Below, piece after piece: positions 40,501-50,103 of a stretch of DNA of 64,000 bases. The position numbers were made by a program, and so were the translations under genes. A model generated the notes under the pieces. The model did no database searches. It was not told the DNA's origin and was given only the letters and a program-made list of their open reading frames with translations. The stretch is from contig VFIW01000010.1 in the NCBI GenBank assembly GCA_006386115.1, forward strand, positions 1-64,000. Direction: 5' to 3'. The stretch comes from Globisporangium splendens (taxonomy: Eukaryota > Oomycota > Peronosporomycetes > Pythiales > Pythiaceae). Every line of letters begins with the position of its first letter. Position 1 is the stretch's first letter.

Positions 40501-43380
40501 CTCGGCTGCTTTGTGGGAAAGCATGGCGTTCGAGTTGATCCGGAGAAGGTCAAAACTATTGACGATTGGCCTGTGCCTCAGAATGTCAAACAGCTGAGAC
40601 AATGGTTGGGTTTGGCCAACTACTTGCACAAGTACACGCGCAATTATGCAGCGTTGGTGCAACCCCTCACACAGCTCCTGAAGAAGGACATTGAGTGGGA
40701 GTGGTCCAGTGACCACCAAGCAGCGTTTGCCGAAGTCAAGAGGAGTTTGCGAGAAGCTCCTGTGTTGGCAATTGCAAACCACGACAAGCCTTTTCATGTG
40801 GTTTGCGATGCAAGCGATTATGCCATCGGTTGCGCCTTGATGCAACACGATGATGAGGGTCATGAGCGAGTTGTGTCGTATCAGTCACGACAACTCCGAC
40901 CCGCAGAACGGAACTACCCAGTTCATGACAAAGAACTTCTGGCGATGAAGTATTCTTTGGTCAAGTTCCGTGTGTATCTGCTTGGAGAGGAGCGCTTCGC
41001 GATCTACACAGATCATGCGTCGCTGCGTACGGCAGTGAAGACTCCTCATTTGTCGCAAAGAATGGCGAGATGGTTCTCCTTCTTTGCAGAGTACAACTTT
41101 GTTGTACACTACAAGCCAGGCAAGACGAACATCTTAGCTGATGCGCTGTCAAGACGTCCGGATTACGATCCGAAGACCAAGAGTGAAGACACGGACGGAG
41201 CGTGTCGACTCTGTGAAGATGTTCAAGCGATCGTGGTGCAAGCAACGACTACAGTGCGAGAAGACATTATCGAAGGGTACAAGTCTGACGAAACATGTCA
41301 GGACTTGTTGAAGTATTTCAAGGACCCTTCGGACAAAGCACTGCAGAGCTTGCCTGCTCGAACAAGGTCGCGAGTTCACCGCTTCCGAGTACACAATGGG
41401 TTGTTGTACTATGCGGTTGAACAAGGGGATACAGCAAGGGTTGTTGTTCCCAACGACGAAGGTCTGCGTCATCGACTCTTGTATGAGTACCATGACAATC
41501 CTTCGGGTGGCCATCTCGGACGTGAGAAAACGTTTCTCAGTCTTTCCCGGGATTACTACTGGCCACACATGTACAAGTGGGTTCGCAAGTGCGTGAGGAC
41601 TTGCGAGATCTGCCAACGAGTGAAACCTTCTGGTTCCACGCAGGCACCACTTCGTTCATTGGCTGTCCCATCGGACAGTTGGAAGTCTGTGAGTATGGAT
41701 TTCATATTCGGACTTCCACGTGACAAACACGGACGCAATGGCATCCTAGTGTTTGTGGACCGATTCAGCAAGATGGTCCATCTTGCGCCTGTTTCGGACA
41801 AGATCTCAGCCGAAATGACGGCCAAGGTCTTTGTAGACGTCGTATTCCGTCTGCATGGCCTGCCCGTTGAGATCGTGTCTGACCGTGACACTCGGTTTAC
41901 GTCCAAGTTTTGGCGTGCACTGTTCGGACTTCTGGACACCAAGTTGGCCATGTCAACAGCGGCACATCCTGAAACGGATGGTCAAACTGAACGAGTGAAT
42001 CGTGTCCTTGAAGACGTGTTGCGCAGCTACGCAACGTCTTTCAAAGAGTGGAGTGAGTTTCTCCCTCTTGCCGAGTTTGCGTTGAACAACTCCACGCATG
42101 TCTCGACGGGTCACTCTCCATTTTATGTGAACTATGGCATTCATCCCCGAGTGCCTGCTTCCATAATGGGTGAGGTCTCTACCTTAAGTGGGGGAGGGAC
42201 TACGGCTAAAGGCAATAAGCCGAAGTCGTCGTATGACCTGAATGCTGTTGCCGAGTTAAAAGCCAATTTTGACTCGATGAAACCCCTCAACGACCTAACA
42301 AGTCGTGAGGAACAGCAAGTCGATGACTTTATTGTGAGGAGACAAGCCGTTGTGAGGTTTGTTCGAGACGCAATTGCAAAGGCTCAGGATCTGCAAAAGG
42401 AACAAGCAGATAGGAGCGGAAGGAAGAACAAGCAAGTTTATAAGATCAATGATCTTGTATTACTTAGCACGGCGAACCTGCCTGAACATGCAGTGTCCAA
42501 CTTGGGAAGCTCGAAGCTTCTGCCAAGGTTCATTGGACCGTTCAGGGTAGTTAAATGCAATGGTGATGCCTACACGCTAGACATACCTACACGCATGCGT
42601 CTACACCCTACATTTTATGTGGGTAGACTAAAGCCTTACCTTCCAAGCGGATCAGCTGATCCTACGAGATCTTCCGCAAACGATCAAGCTGATCTTGAAG
42701 ACTCTCCACTTGATTGCGAAGAGCAAACAGCTCATCGCTTTGGAGATTCTTCTCGGCGTAAAGGCGCTGAAGCACATCGAAGGACTCCTCCTTCACAGCT
42801 CCCAGCACGAGAAGGCGCGAGTTATACTCCTTGCGGAGTACCTCAAGAGCCGTCCCTGCCTCTTCCACAGAGCGCAGTAGACGTTCGTGATGCATTTCAC
42901 GAGCCTTCTCAGCCTTTTGGAGTCGCTCAAGTTCGCCCTGGACTTGCTCGAACCGTTGCTCGAAACGGGACTCCAAAGCCCGATACTGAGCGGGACCAAA
43001 GGTCAGCGAGTCGATCCGCGGCTCCTGCTCCTTCACTTGGTCCTCGAGGCTCTCGCACCGATCCGAAAGGATCGCATCGCGAACTTCCAGTGTCTCAATC
43101 TGAGCGCGATGAGCACTCTTCCACTTCCAGAGTCGCTCAATCGTTTTGGCGTTCAGCCCCACCCCCATTGATAGACTCTCAGGGAGATCATCGCTGGGTG
43201 GTTGAGTCGATTGTTGATCATGAGGATCGACAGACTCGTGGGAAGAAGCAGTTGAGTCCTCAACGCTTCTACAGAGTTCGGTGGCGTGGATATCCACCGA
43301 GCTCGGACACGTGGGAACCACGTCAGACGATGGAGTCTGATGTTCCCGACGTGGTCCGCAGCTACGAGAACCACTTGTAG
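37588..43380 (+). CDS. G3 gag-pol fusion polyprotein (1930 aa)
   Basis: The ATG at 37588 (MDATGTPLGP) matches the gag starts of G2 and G4; a GTG two codons upstream is also open. Gag capsid-like region 30-250, CCHC knuckle from residue 298 (CFRCGKSGHFARNC), protease Asp413 (ALVDTGASNNF), RT (SYFDDIFVHS, about 919-928), RNase H (DASDYAIGCAL, YTDHASLRT), integrase HHCC and catalytic D1371, D1432 and E1468, GPF motif, linker, chromodomain (FYRVRWRGYPPSSDTWEP). Gag joins pol without a frame change because the slippery A-run has seven rather than six A (38616-38622). All catalytic residues seen are intact. Fusion would alter the normal gag:pol ratio, so this copy may be expressed but poorly assembled. 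Confidence 0.95.
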   Translation: MDATGTPLGPAVPETVELTIEGFPHLSSHEWMALERMRDVIGEAVVVSRLRSASPEDQKSAVVSFMHHEIMSSRKQVATPVSSIRTVPLKLDVSPYRGGENEPLSRWFVELDAAIAARQLRDPSQQVLFAMSNLAGRAKSWAYGKRLADLNCFPSYEDFKTELKKAFEPPQSEFRARAEFLKLRQGRFDLHSYAQRARYLVSSIVDEPIDVSTQVVTFMAGLNDGPIRNQLFREYPKTLDEAIERAMQEEFSMKQAKFQGFASRPMRQSNVAHDGPEPMDISYISTPGNECPRNDGKCFRCGKSGHFARNCKVSLPGRQTTQGARSNNHDRSYGRRFERSPGPKKREWPVGAGPPTGPEKRTVDVVDTQDSGPNVHDAHAVSTRENSVNQTSSLIVLKVHVDGIATPLRALVDTGASNNFVRNEVIVRHKVPMPDANEEKMMVIRLANGSTVKMPKRVVRLAIKCEDFRGEDEFILLDLDDKFDIILGMPWLKRYQPSIDWMKISVDKSRDVDLCCTTTDEVVWVYTSVEEIPDDPRDIAVCDGPPCSRAVPILKKTTGGGAVRRQQKTVSFAIDPMGEAMCVEETNGKRAEEPSREKKKKTSKKSVPCAPDQGTSYGDEGSVQAQDISSEFANIAVYNEDGDVDVIRHVKIENPPSSVEELTSLPWMSKKTLKRSLAKGEISQVCMIVDIDDAEDINTVSATEAEVFDEKTRKERFEEQSWDALKKNPVYELVKEYEDIFPDKVPDELPFDRGVRHEIDILPGTKYCITRQWLLPREQVVAIDEFFAQRAKAGHVRESKSPHCSPTFCVKKATGGWRIVHAFNKLNDATIPAQTPVPRKDMILDGMVGSTVFSAIDLKDGFYQIRMREDDVPLTAVSTPSGMLWEWLVMPQGLKNAPATFNRMVTNLLRPLRGFAPSYFDDIFVHSKTTGEKSDVDVHLDHLRQVFQVMRENKLYANLKKCIFFAQEIPVLGCFVGKHGVRVDPEKVKTIDDWPVPQNVKQLRQWLGLANYLHKYTRNYAALVQPLTQLLKKDIEWEWSSDHQAAFAEVKRSLREAPVLAIANHDKPFHVVCDASDYAIGCALMQHDDEGHERVVSYQSRQLRPAERNYPVHDKELLAMKYSLVKFRVYLLGEERFAIYTDHASLRTAVKTPHLSQRMARWFSFFAEYNFVVHYKPGKTNILADALSRRPDYDPKTKSEDTDGACRLCEDVQAIVVQATTTVREDIIEGYKSDETCQDLLKYFKDPSDKALQSLPARTRSRVHRFRVHNGLLYYAVEQGDTARVVVPNDEGLRHRLLYEYHDNPSGGHLGREKTFLSLSRDYYWPHMYKWVRKCVRTCEICQRVKPSGSTQAPLRSLAVPSDSWKSVSMDFIFGLPRDKHGRNGILVFVDRFSKMVHLAPVSDKISAEMTAKVFVDVVFRLHGLPVEIVSDRDTRFTSKFWRALFGLLDTKLAMSTAAHPETDGQTERVNRVLEDVLRSYATSFKEWSEFLPLAEFALNNSTHVSTGHSPFYVNYGIHPRVPASIMGEVSTLSGGGTTAKGNKPKSSYDLNAVAELKANFDSMKPLNDLTSREEQQVDDFIVRRQAVVRFVRDAIAKAQDLQKEQADRSGRKNKQVYKINDLVLLSTANLPEHAVSNLGSSKLLPRFIGPFRVVKCNGDAYTLDIPTRMRLHPTFYVGRLKPYLPSGSADPTRSSANDQADLEDSPLDCEEQTAHRFGDSSRRKGAEAHRRTPPSQLPAREGASYTPCGVPQEPSLPLPQSAVDVRDAFHEPSQPFGVAQVRPGLARTVARNGTPKPDTERDQRSASRSAAPAPSLGPRGSRTDPKGSHRELPVSQSERDEHSSTSRVAQSFWRSAPPPLIDSQGDHRWVVESIVDHEDRQTRGKKQLSPQRFYRVRWRGYPPSSDTWEPRQTMESDVPDVVRSYENHL
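38616..38659 (+). promoter_or_regulatory. Former -1 frameshift site of G3 with an extra A
   Basis: AAAAAAAC (seven A) at 38616-38623, where G2 and G4 have six, then a perfect 10-bp hairpin GGCCAGTAGG (38630-38639) / CCTACTGGCC (38650-38659). The hairpin persists although the frame is already fused. The stem is longer than in G4 through a paired GG/CC change. Confidence 0.75.
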
Positions 43381-43726
43381 CGTCGCCAGGGGCGACACTA
43401 CGACGACCAGAGCTGGGATTCGCTCTGTCGTCAGCAGGAGTTCTTCTTTGGGCACGAGCGTTGCCGCGACGAAGAAGACGCTCCATTTGGTTCTCGTTCT
43501 CAAGACGAACAAACGTTCGCCATGAGTCTCTCTGGGCTGCGATGGGTTGGTTCGGATCATCACGATTGTTGATCCGACGCCAACTGAAGAACCGCTCCTT
43601 GTAGAACTCGAGATCCCCCTTCTTCTTCAGAATGGAGGATACGTCGAAGAGTTCTGGAGCTGTCTGCTGTCGCTTGGACAACGGACGTTCTTCACCTTGG
43701 TTCACTTGGTCACTTGGTCGCTTCAT
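42662..43726 (-). CDS. Antisense ORF of G3 (354 aa, coiled coil)
   Basis: Starts MKRPSDQVNQ at 43726 and overlaps the end of pol by 719 bp. Same layout as in G2: basic N-terminus, FYKERFFSWRR, SWRTFVRLENENQMERLL, a Ser/Arg-rich middle and a coiled-coil C-terminal half (IERLWKWKSAHRAQIETLE, SLQDQLDRLRK). The coiled-coil part differs from G2 by many substitutions and by in-frame length changes, yet stays open. Phase against pol is first position to first position. Confidence 0.65.
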   Translation of the reverse strand: MKRPSDQVNQGEERPLSKRQQTAPELFDVSSILKKKGDLEFYKERFFSWRRINNRDDPNQPIAAQRDSWRTFVRLENENQMERLLRRGNARAQRRTPADDRANPSSGRRSVAPGDATSGSRSCGPRREHQTPSSDVVPTCPSSVDIHATELCRSVEDSTASSHESVDPHDQQSTQPPSDDLPESLSMGVGLNAKTIERLWKWKSAHRAQIETLEVRDAILSDRCESLEDQVKEQEPRIDSLTFGPAQYRALESRFEQRFEQVQGELERLQKAEKAREMHHERLLRSVEEAGTALEVLRKEYNSRLLVLGAVKEESFDVLQRLYAEKNLQSDELFALRNQVESLQDQLDRLRKIS

Positions 43727-43802
43727 GGCCGATTGGAAAGTGAACTGCTCCGAAAGGTCTGCAAAAGTACGCAAGGTACTTGTGGCTTTAAGGAGGGGAT
43801 GA

Positions 43803-44453
43803 TGTAATGGGCTATACCTAGCCATTACATGAAGGTGGATCTGTTCCCAGATCTAGTGTGCCACACACCACCTTCAGTGTGCATTGTGGAGAGACAAATA
43901 ACAAAGGGATTACGGTACGACAGTCCCCACATGCACATGTGACGTCATCCCATGACGTCACGAGCGCTCTCTGTGCGGATCAGTGCAGAATGTTGTTCAC
44001 ATGTACTAATCAGTACAGAGTGATGACATCCATGTACTAATCAAGTACTGAGTGATGGTTCCTACTTGGGAAACTGCACTGGTGATGAGACCGACGTGTG
44101 TCTGCCATCTGAAGTGAGTGGCTGTAGCCAATCACTTTGCAGGGAATTTTCCACGGAACTTCAAGTTCAAGCTTCTCGAAGATCTCGTGGGTTCAACCTC
44201 AGTGTACCCAAGGTTTTATATATCATATTCATAGGTTTTATTGTGTATGTTTAGGTTTTAGTTATAAAACCTCTAGGAGCCCTTGGGGTTCATTTACATG
44301 TAGCGACAGGAACCATAAGCATTTTTAATTCAGTTGCAATTTTACCACCAAGCCCTCAAGTCTTCCTTCCTCCCTCCAAGTCGGGAGACGCTTCCTCTGG
44401 CACAAGCGTGTGTGCCGTGTTTAAGGGATTGTTTGGAACAGCGCCCTTTTACA
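43803..44453 (+). repeat. 3' LTR of G3 (type A, 651 bp)
   Basis: Preceded by the polypurine tract AAGGAGGGGATGA. It contains both TGACGTCA sites. Followed by CTCTC, the imperfect TSD copy. Confidence 0.93.
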
Positions 44454-44642
44454 CTCTCAGATATATCTCCACCACGAACCACCAATCAAACTGCTCAAGT
44501 AGAGATGCTAAATCAAGTTGCACCAAGACACGAGAATGAACGTGGAGGACAGAACGAGGTGTCGCTAGGAGCTGGAGGCGGGACGACCTCGATTGATGGT
44601 CTCAGTGCGAAGCCCGCGATGCCAACAACCAACGAGAGAGAG

Positions 44643-45282
44643 TGTAATGGGCTAAGGCTGCCATTTCATGCAAGGTGGCTCTTTGTGTGTGTCACACACC
44701 ACCTTGTGGAAGTGCATTGTGGGTGCGAAGATATTGGGTGAAACACATAAAAGTGATCCCCACATGCACAGGTGACGTCATCGTCTGACGTCAGAGCAAT
44801 CCGTGTCTGAGTTGAGTGTTGGTCGCTCGCAATCATTGAGATTCGGCGTGATCACGCACAACAGTACTCTAGACATGTGAATGATGGTGCCTACTTGGGG
44901 AAACAACACTGATGAGAGCGACGTGTCTCTACCGTCTGAAGTGAGTGGCAGAGCCAATCACTTCGCAGAGAATTTTCCGCGGTACTTCAAGTTCAAGTTT
45001 CTCGAAGATCCCGTAGGTTCAACCTCAGTGTACCCAAGGTTTTATATATCAGGTTCATAGGTTTATTTCTGCATGTTTGGGTTTTATGCATAAAACCTCT
45101 AGGAATCCCTAGTGGTGTTTTACATGTAGTGTCAGGAACCATAAGCTCATTTCAATTCAGTTGCAAATTTACCCTCAAGTACTCATGTCGTCTTCTCTCC
45201 CTCCAAGTCGGGAGATCACTTCCTCGTCGCACAAGCGTGTGTGCCGTGTTTTGGGGACTGTTGTGAACAGCACCCCATTACA
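44643..45282 (+). repeat. Isolated type-B LTR between G5 tail and G5 pol
   Basis: TGTAATGGGCTAAGG at 44643 to CCCATTACA at 45282, with no internal region beside it. The left flank (GAGAG) is the same G5 base at which the G4 5' LTR starts in the second copy (49386/49387). The right flank (ATAGT) does not match, so this is not a simple solo LTR with a TSD. Confidence 0.88.
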
Positions 45283-47023
45283 ATAGTGCACTTGGCTGGT
45301 TCATGAAGAACAAGGATATGTCTGGCAGGCTTCACCGTTGGGCATTAGTGTTGCAGGAATATGACTTTGACATTGTCTATCGCCCTGGTCGTGAGAACCA
45401 TGCAGCCGACTGTCTCTCTCGAGCCCCGATGGAAGCATATGAGGAAAAGGACCTGAAGCCAGTGCTGAGCGTAGCAGGAACTATTATCGTGACGGCCAAA
45501 GGATCACCGCCTACAAATGAAGCCATATATTCCGCGAGTAGTGCGGCCGTAATGAGAGTTTATGGAGCGATCCAGATCACCGACGAAAAAATTGCAGAAG
45601 AACAAAGCTCAAGCAACATGTGTTCAGCACTACAGCAGGCGTCAAGTTATCGTGGGTACTTGATCGGACGCGTCAACGGCTTGTTGAGAATCAAGACTCC
45701 TGAGGGTGTGAAAATCGTGTCGCCCACATCACTGTGGCCGTACGCATTCAAAGAAGCGCATAACAGCGTGTGGGCCGGCCATTTGAAGGTACCACAAACG
45801 CAGGCGAGACTACGAACAAGCTATTGGTGGCCCCGGATGCGGAAATCAGTGTCGGCCTGGGTCACAGGATGTCAGGACTGCGGCAGTCGGAAAGCGCGAC
45901 CTGCGCAGATCATTCCGCCACTACGAAGTATAAAAGTTGGCGGCATATGTGATCGTTGGGCGCTGGACCTGGCTAGCCCTTTGCACAGGTCACAGCGTGG
46001 AAACAGCTACGTTGTGGCATGCGTGGAATACGTATCCAAGTTCGTGGTCGCAGTTGCGGTACCTGATCGTACTGGCGAGACTGTCGCTCGAGTGCTTATG
46101 GAGGAGGTCGTACTACGATATGGGCCATTCCGTGAGCTATTGACTGACAATGCTCGAGAACTCGTGGGGAAATCAATGAACGTACTCGTGGATCTACTGC
46201 AAGCTAGACAGACGAATCCGGTACCATATCGTCCAAATCAAATGGGCTCGTAGAAAGGTTCAACAGGACCTTGAAGGACATGGTTAGCCTCTACGTGAAC
46301 GCAGAACAAGATGATTGGGATTTGTGGATTCAAGCCGCAACCTACGCTTACAGCTCTGCTATTCAGACCACTACTGGTTTCACACCAAACCAGCTCATGA
46401 CAGGTCAACAGTTGCGATCTCCAGGGGACCTGCTGAGACCCGAGTTGGTGAATGAAGTCGGCAACCTAACGCAATGGCACCAAAGCCTTATGCGTTCGTT
46501 GCATGTGGCCCAAGCTGCGGCGCGGGAAGCAATAGCGCGTGAGCAAAAACGACAGGCGAAGTTCTACAATCGGAGAGTACGCCATCAATTCAACATGCGC
46601 GTGGGAATGCTTGTCTGGGTGTTCAAGATCCCGCGTGGCAATAAGATCACCAAGTTCCGACACACCTGGCGTGGACCGGCGAAAGTCATGCAAAGCGCTG
46701 GTTACGACAACTACCGTGTTCGACACTTGGACAACGACGAAGAAAGCATCGCGCATGCGTCGATGCTTCTCCCTTACTTTTATTCCGATGAGATCCTGGT
46801 GCAAATGGTGAATGACACGCGACTTCAGATGGTTAGTGAGGATGCTGCAGCTGGACCTCCGTTGGGAACTGATGGAGGACGCACGGCACATGTTCATATG
46901 GTTCAAGCTGCACACGGCGCCGAGCATTTACGACCAACACTGCACATCGCGAATGGGGGTACTTTCTTCAAGGAAGTAGCGCTTAGACTACAGAGGAACC
47001 GGATCGGACGGTACGAAAGGTAA
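45283..47023 (+). pseudogene. G5 pol remnant: RNase H end and integrase, frameshifted
   Basis: Begins in the RNase H tail (DMSGRLHRWALVLQEYDF, ADCLSRAP), then the integrase finger (AHNSVWAGHLKVPQT ... CQDCGSRK) and catalytic core (DRWALDLASPL, ELLTDNAREL). A 1-bp frameshift near 46235-46250, just before the expected catalytic Glu (VERFNRTLKDM in the next frame), splits it into ORFs ending at 46253 and 47023. RT and protease are absent. No chromodomain was seen. It is distinct from G1-G4. Confidence 0.87.
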
Positions 47024-47144
47024 CTCCTCGTGGAAGCACTGAATGGGCAGGCTGCGGGGCAACGCATTTGGATTGACATGGACGACTACGAGAAGCTTTG
47101 GAGAAGAGGTCGAATCGAGGGCGAGTTCGGTAATGGGGAGGACG

Positions 47145-47795
47145 AGTAATATAGCTTCTCGTCACCACTGACGACGACTCCTCACGCGGCACGCTGTGAC
47201 GATTTGGCACGCTCGCTGGCGAGGGTCCAGGTAGCGTAATTCAGTACCCCGTGAGCGCATTCCAGAAGGAATGGATTGACGACCCAAGGGGCGCGCCAGA
47301 AGGTGAAATAGAGCGCAGCGACCCAAGATCGCGTTGAGGCCAGTTCGGCGCCCATGCGGATGGTGGGAGCTTGGACTTGGTAAAAGGAGGGATGACTCGT
47401 AGGCAGATGACAAGAGGACTCAGCGCAAGCCGAAAGGGGTGGGTGGGCGCGTGGGGCGTTGCCGCGAAGTAGCTTTTACGTTCTCACTGCTAAACGAGCG
47501 GTAAAGTACTCACATCTGCATCTCACTTGGTGTGTTTTGCTGTGTTGTTGTGGTCTGTTCTTCTCTGTGTCTGCCTGTGCGCCCAATTGACTTTCGCGCC
47601 GAGAGACGCTGGGATTCCTCTCGGAAGCCAAGACGGAGACGCGGATCCCTCCTGAGGCGGCCATTTGGGACGAGTTTCCCTTATTGGCTTTACCGTAACG
47701 TGCACTAGGGAGGTCCTGGTGACGTAACGGCGTGCGCGAAAGGAAATTGGGACTTAGGAACACGTGACGCACAGTGATATAGACACAATATATTA
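47145..47795 (+). repeat. G5 LTR, second copy (about 651 bp)
   Basis: Preceded by a purine-rich run (AATGGGGAGGACG), as expected for a 3' LTR, but followed directly by another gag, as expected for a 5' LTR. It therefore serves both units of the tandem. Confidence 0.75.
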
Positions 47796-48067
47796 CGTGG
47801 TGGTCATACTGGGGCTTCGTTAAGGGTCTTCCTACACGATCTTTGAGGAGGTTGCGGAGGGGCCACGGAAAAACGGGACCAGGCGGACCAAGTTGTAGCG
47901 GGAGAAGACTGACCAGCCGAAGAGCGCGCGTTAGTTCGCGAAACAGCTGCGTCGGCACCAAGGACGTGTGGGGCGCGAGTGTTAGTTCGGGGAACCAGGG
48001 CGCCGCTCGTCGAAGAAAATAACAACGCACGTGGGGTTGAAAGCCACAGTGTTAACCGTGCTGTGAG

Positions 48068-49168
48068 GTGCGATCAAGGAAATCTGCTCCCGCGAAAATG
48101 GTGGGCACGAGGAGCTCAACGCCCAACAAGAGGAATGGCGCAGTGGACGCGCGGGACACAACCCCAACACGAAGAAGCAGTACGAGAACCACAGCGGCAG
48201 GGCGAAGCGTCACAGTGGACTTGGCGAGTGGCTCAGGAACCGATAGCGAGGAGTCGCCCCGAAATCGACGAAGCAGAACCGCATCAAGATCGGCGCAGCA
48301 AGTGACACCAGGCTCGACGAGGGGCACGGTGGCTAATGGAAGTACTGGCGGCACCCACTGGAAGATCCAGAGCCCGGCGACTAGCGACTTTGACGGAAGT
48401 TCACGGCCAGTACACGACTGGATCAACCATTTCGAAGCTGCAGTAGAGGCGGACGAGTCCCTTCGCGATGGCGCGAAGTGGTCAGCTAGGACGCTCTATC
48501 ACGTCATGGCAACGCATCTCTAGGGCAGAGTGGCAACGTGATATGGGCGAGTGAAGCACAGCATACCAGAAGAAGAGCGTGAGGTCGAGTTGCTCAAGGC
48601 GAAGCTACGGGCACAGTATGGGAGGCGCGAGACGGCGTCTCAGATCTTCAACCAGGTAATGCAGCGACGGAAGAAGCGGGAGGAAACCTTTGTGGAGTTC
48701 GCGGAAGCGCTGGAGAACCTAGGTCTGGGATCGGAACTGAAAGAGAACCAGTACATTGAGGCGTTCACGAACGGTGTCTCCCCGACGATTCGTGCCGTAT
48801 TGGTCGCTGCTCCACTGTTAACCCTGCTGGAAGCTTGCGATAGAGCGTATTAGGTACTGATGCATGATGGAGCCGAGAGAGAAGCCAAGAAGTCACACAG
48901 GGGTGGCGACTTCTTGAAGACGGCGAAGGTACTTGCAGCTACAAGCGCAGAATCGAAATATGGGCCATCTGACGCAACCAAGGTCAGCAAGAAACGCGAC
49001 GTTGGTGGACTTGGACGCCCGACTCAATTTGAGAATGAGCGACGTTCTGGGAAACGGAAACGCGATTGGGGCAATCGGTGTTTTGTGTGCAATATGGAAG
49101 GGCAATTTGCCAGGGAATGTCCAAATCGTGCAACCTACCATCCTAGCGCCAGTGCGGGAAACGCTTAG
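48068..49168 (+). pseudogene. G5 gag, second copy, same three stops
   Basis: Practically identical to 35683-36783, including the TAG, TGA and TAG stops and the His-to-Gln knuckle. It shows the uninterrupted junction (GCATCCCCGCTCAGATATATC) into which G3 inserted in the first copy. Confidence 0.85.
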
Positions 49169-49386
49169 GGGGTGCAAACGCGGAGTGTTTGCATCCCCGC
49201 TCAGATATATCTCCACCACGAACCACCAATCAAACTGCTCAAGTAGAGATGCTAAATCAAGTTGCACCAAGACACGAGAATGAACGTGGAGGACAGAACG
49301 AGGTGTCGCTAGGAGCTGGAGGCGGGACGACCTCGATTGATGGTCTCAGTGCGAAGCCCGCGATGCCAACAACCAACGAGAGAGAG

Positions 49387-49996
49387 TGTAATGGGCTAAG
49401 GCTGCCATTTCATGCAAGGTGGCTCTTTGTGTGTGTCACACACCACCTTGTGGAAGTGCATTGTGGGTGCGAAGATATTGGGTGAAACACATGAAAGTGA
49501 TCCCCACATGCACAGGTGACGTCATCGTCTGACGTCAGAGCAATCTGTGTCTGAGTTGAGTGTTGGTCGCTCGCAATCATTGAGATTCGGCGTGATTACG
49601 CACAACAGTACTCTAGACACGTGAATGATGGTTCCTACTTGGGGAAACTGCACTGGTGATGAGACCGACGTGTCTCTACCGTCTGAAGTGAGTGGCTGTA
49701 GCCAATCACTTCGCAGAGAATCCCCGCGGTACTTCAAGTTCAAGCTTCTCGAAGATCCCCTGGGTTCAACCTCAGTGTACCCAAGTTTTTATGCATCAGG
49801 TTCATAGGTTTTATTTCTGCATGTTTAGGTTTTATGCATAAAACCTCTAGGAGCCCTAGTGGTGTTTTACATGTAGTGTCAGGAACCATAAGCTCATTTC
49901 AATTCAGTTGCATTTTTGCCAAGTTCCCCTCAAGTCTTCCTCTTCAAGCGCAAGCGTGCGTGCCGTGTTTGAGGCTGTCTCGGATAGCCTCTTACA
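49387..49996 (+). repeat. 5' LTR of G4 (type B, 610 bp)
   Basis: Shares with type A the terminal inverted repeat TGTAATGG...CCATT(T/A)CA, the paired TGACGTCA sites (49517, 49530) and the TATA-to-hairpin segment, but the type-A triple palindrome is replaced by unrelated sequence. AGGTTTTATGCATAAAACCT (49827-49846) is a perfect 20-bp palindrome. Confidence 0.94.
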
Positions 49997-50103
49997 CCTG
50001 GTAGCACTTCGTAGTCCTTCCAACGACCAAGTCAAGAGTCTGCATAGGCCGCTTGTGTAGCGTGCGCGGATATTCCAAGACCCCTGTCCGATTGTGAGAA
50101 ACA

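Larger units (their letters stand above)
36818..44453 (+). mobile_element. G3: full-length Ty3/Gypsy (type-A LTR) inserted in G5
   Basis: LTRs at 36818-37461 and 43803-44453 flank a single gag-pol frame. The empty site is visible in the second G5 copy (about 49190-49200), which proves insertion. The flanking pentamers are CGCTC (36813-36817) and CTCTC (44454-44458), a TSD with one mismatch. The only Gypsy copy here with gag and pol fused in one frame. Confidence 0.95.
34760..49386 (+). mobile_element. G5: decayed Gypsy-like element with tandem LTR-gag duplication
   Basis: A third LTR family. Order: LTR (34760-35410), gag (35683-36783), G3 insertion, short tail (44459-44642), isolated type-B LTR, pol remnant (45283-47023), second LTR (47145-47795), second gag (48068-49168), tail (49197-49386), then G4. 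The two LTR-gag-tail blocks are almost identical (about three differences in the first 2 kb). Protease and RT are missing. The layout is a tandem array of the kind produced by unequal recombination. Confidence 0.85.

Noticed and set aside
44643..45282. Simple solo LTR formed by intra-element recombination
   Set aside because: The flanking pentamers GAGAG and ATAGT do not match, and the same left junction recurs at 49386, so a plain solo LTR does not explain it.
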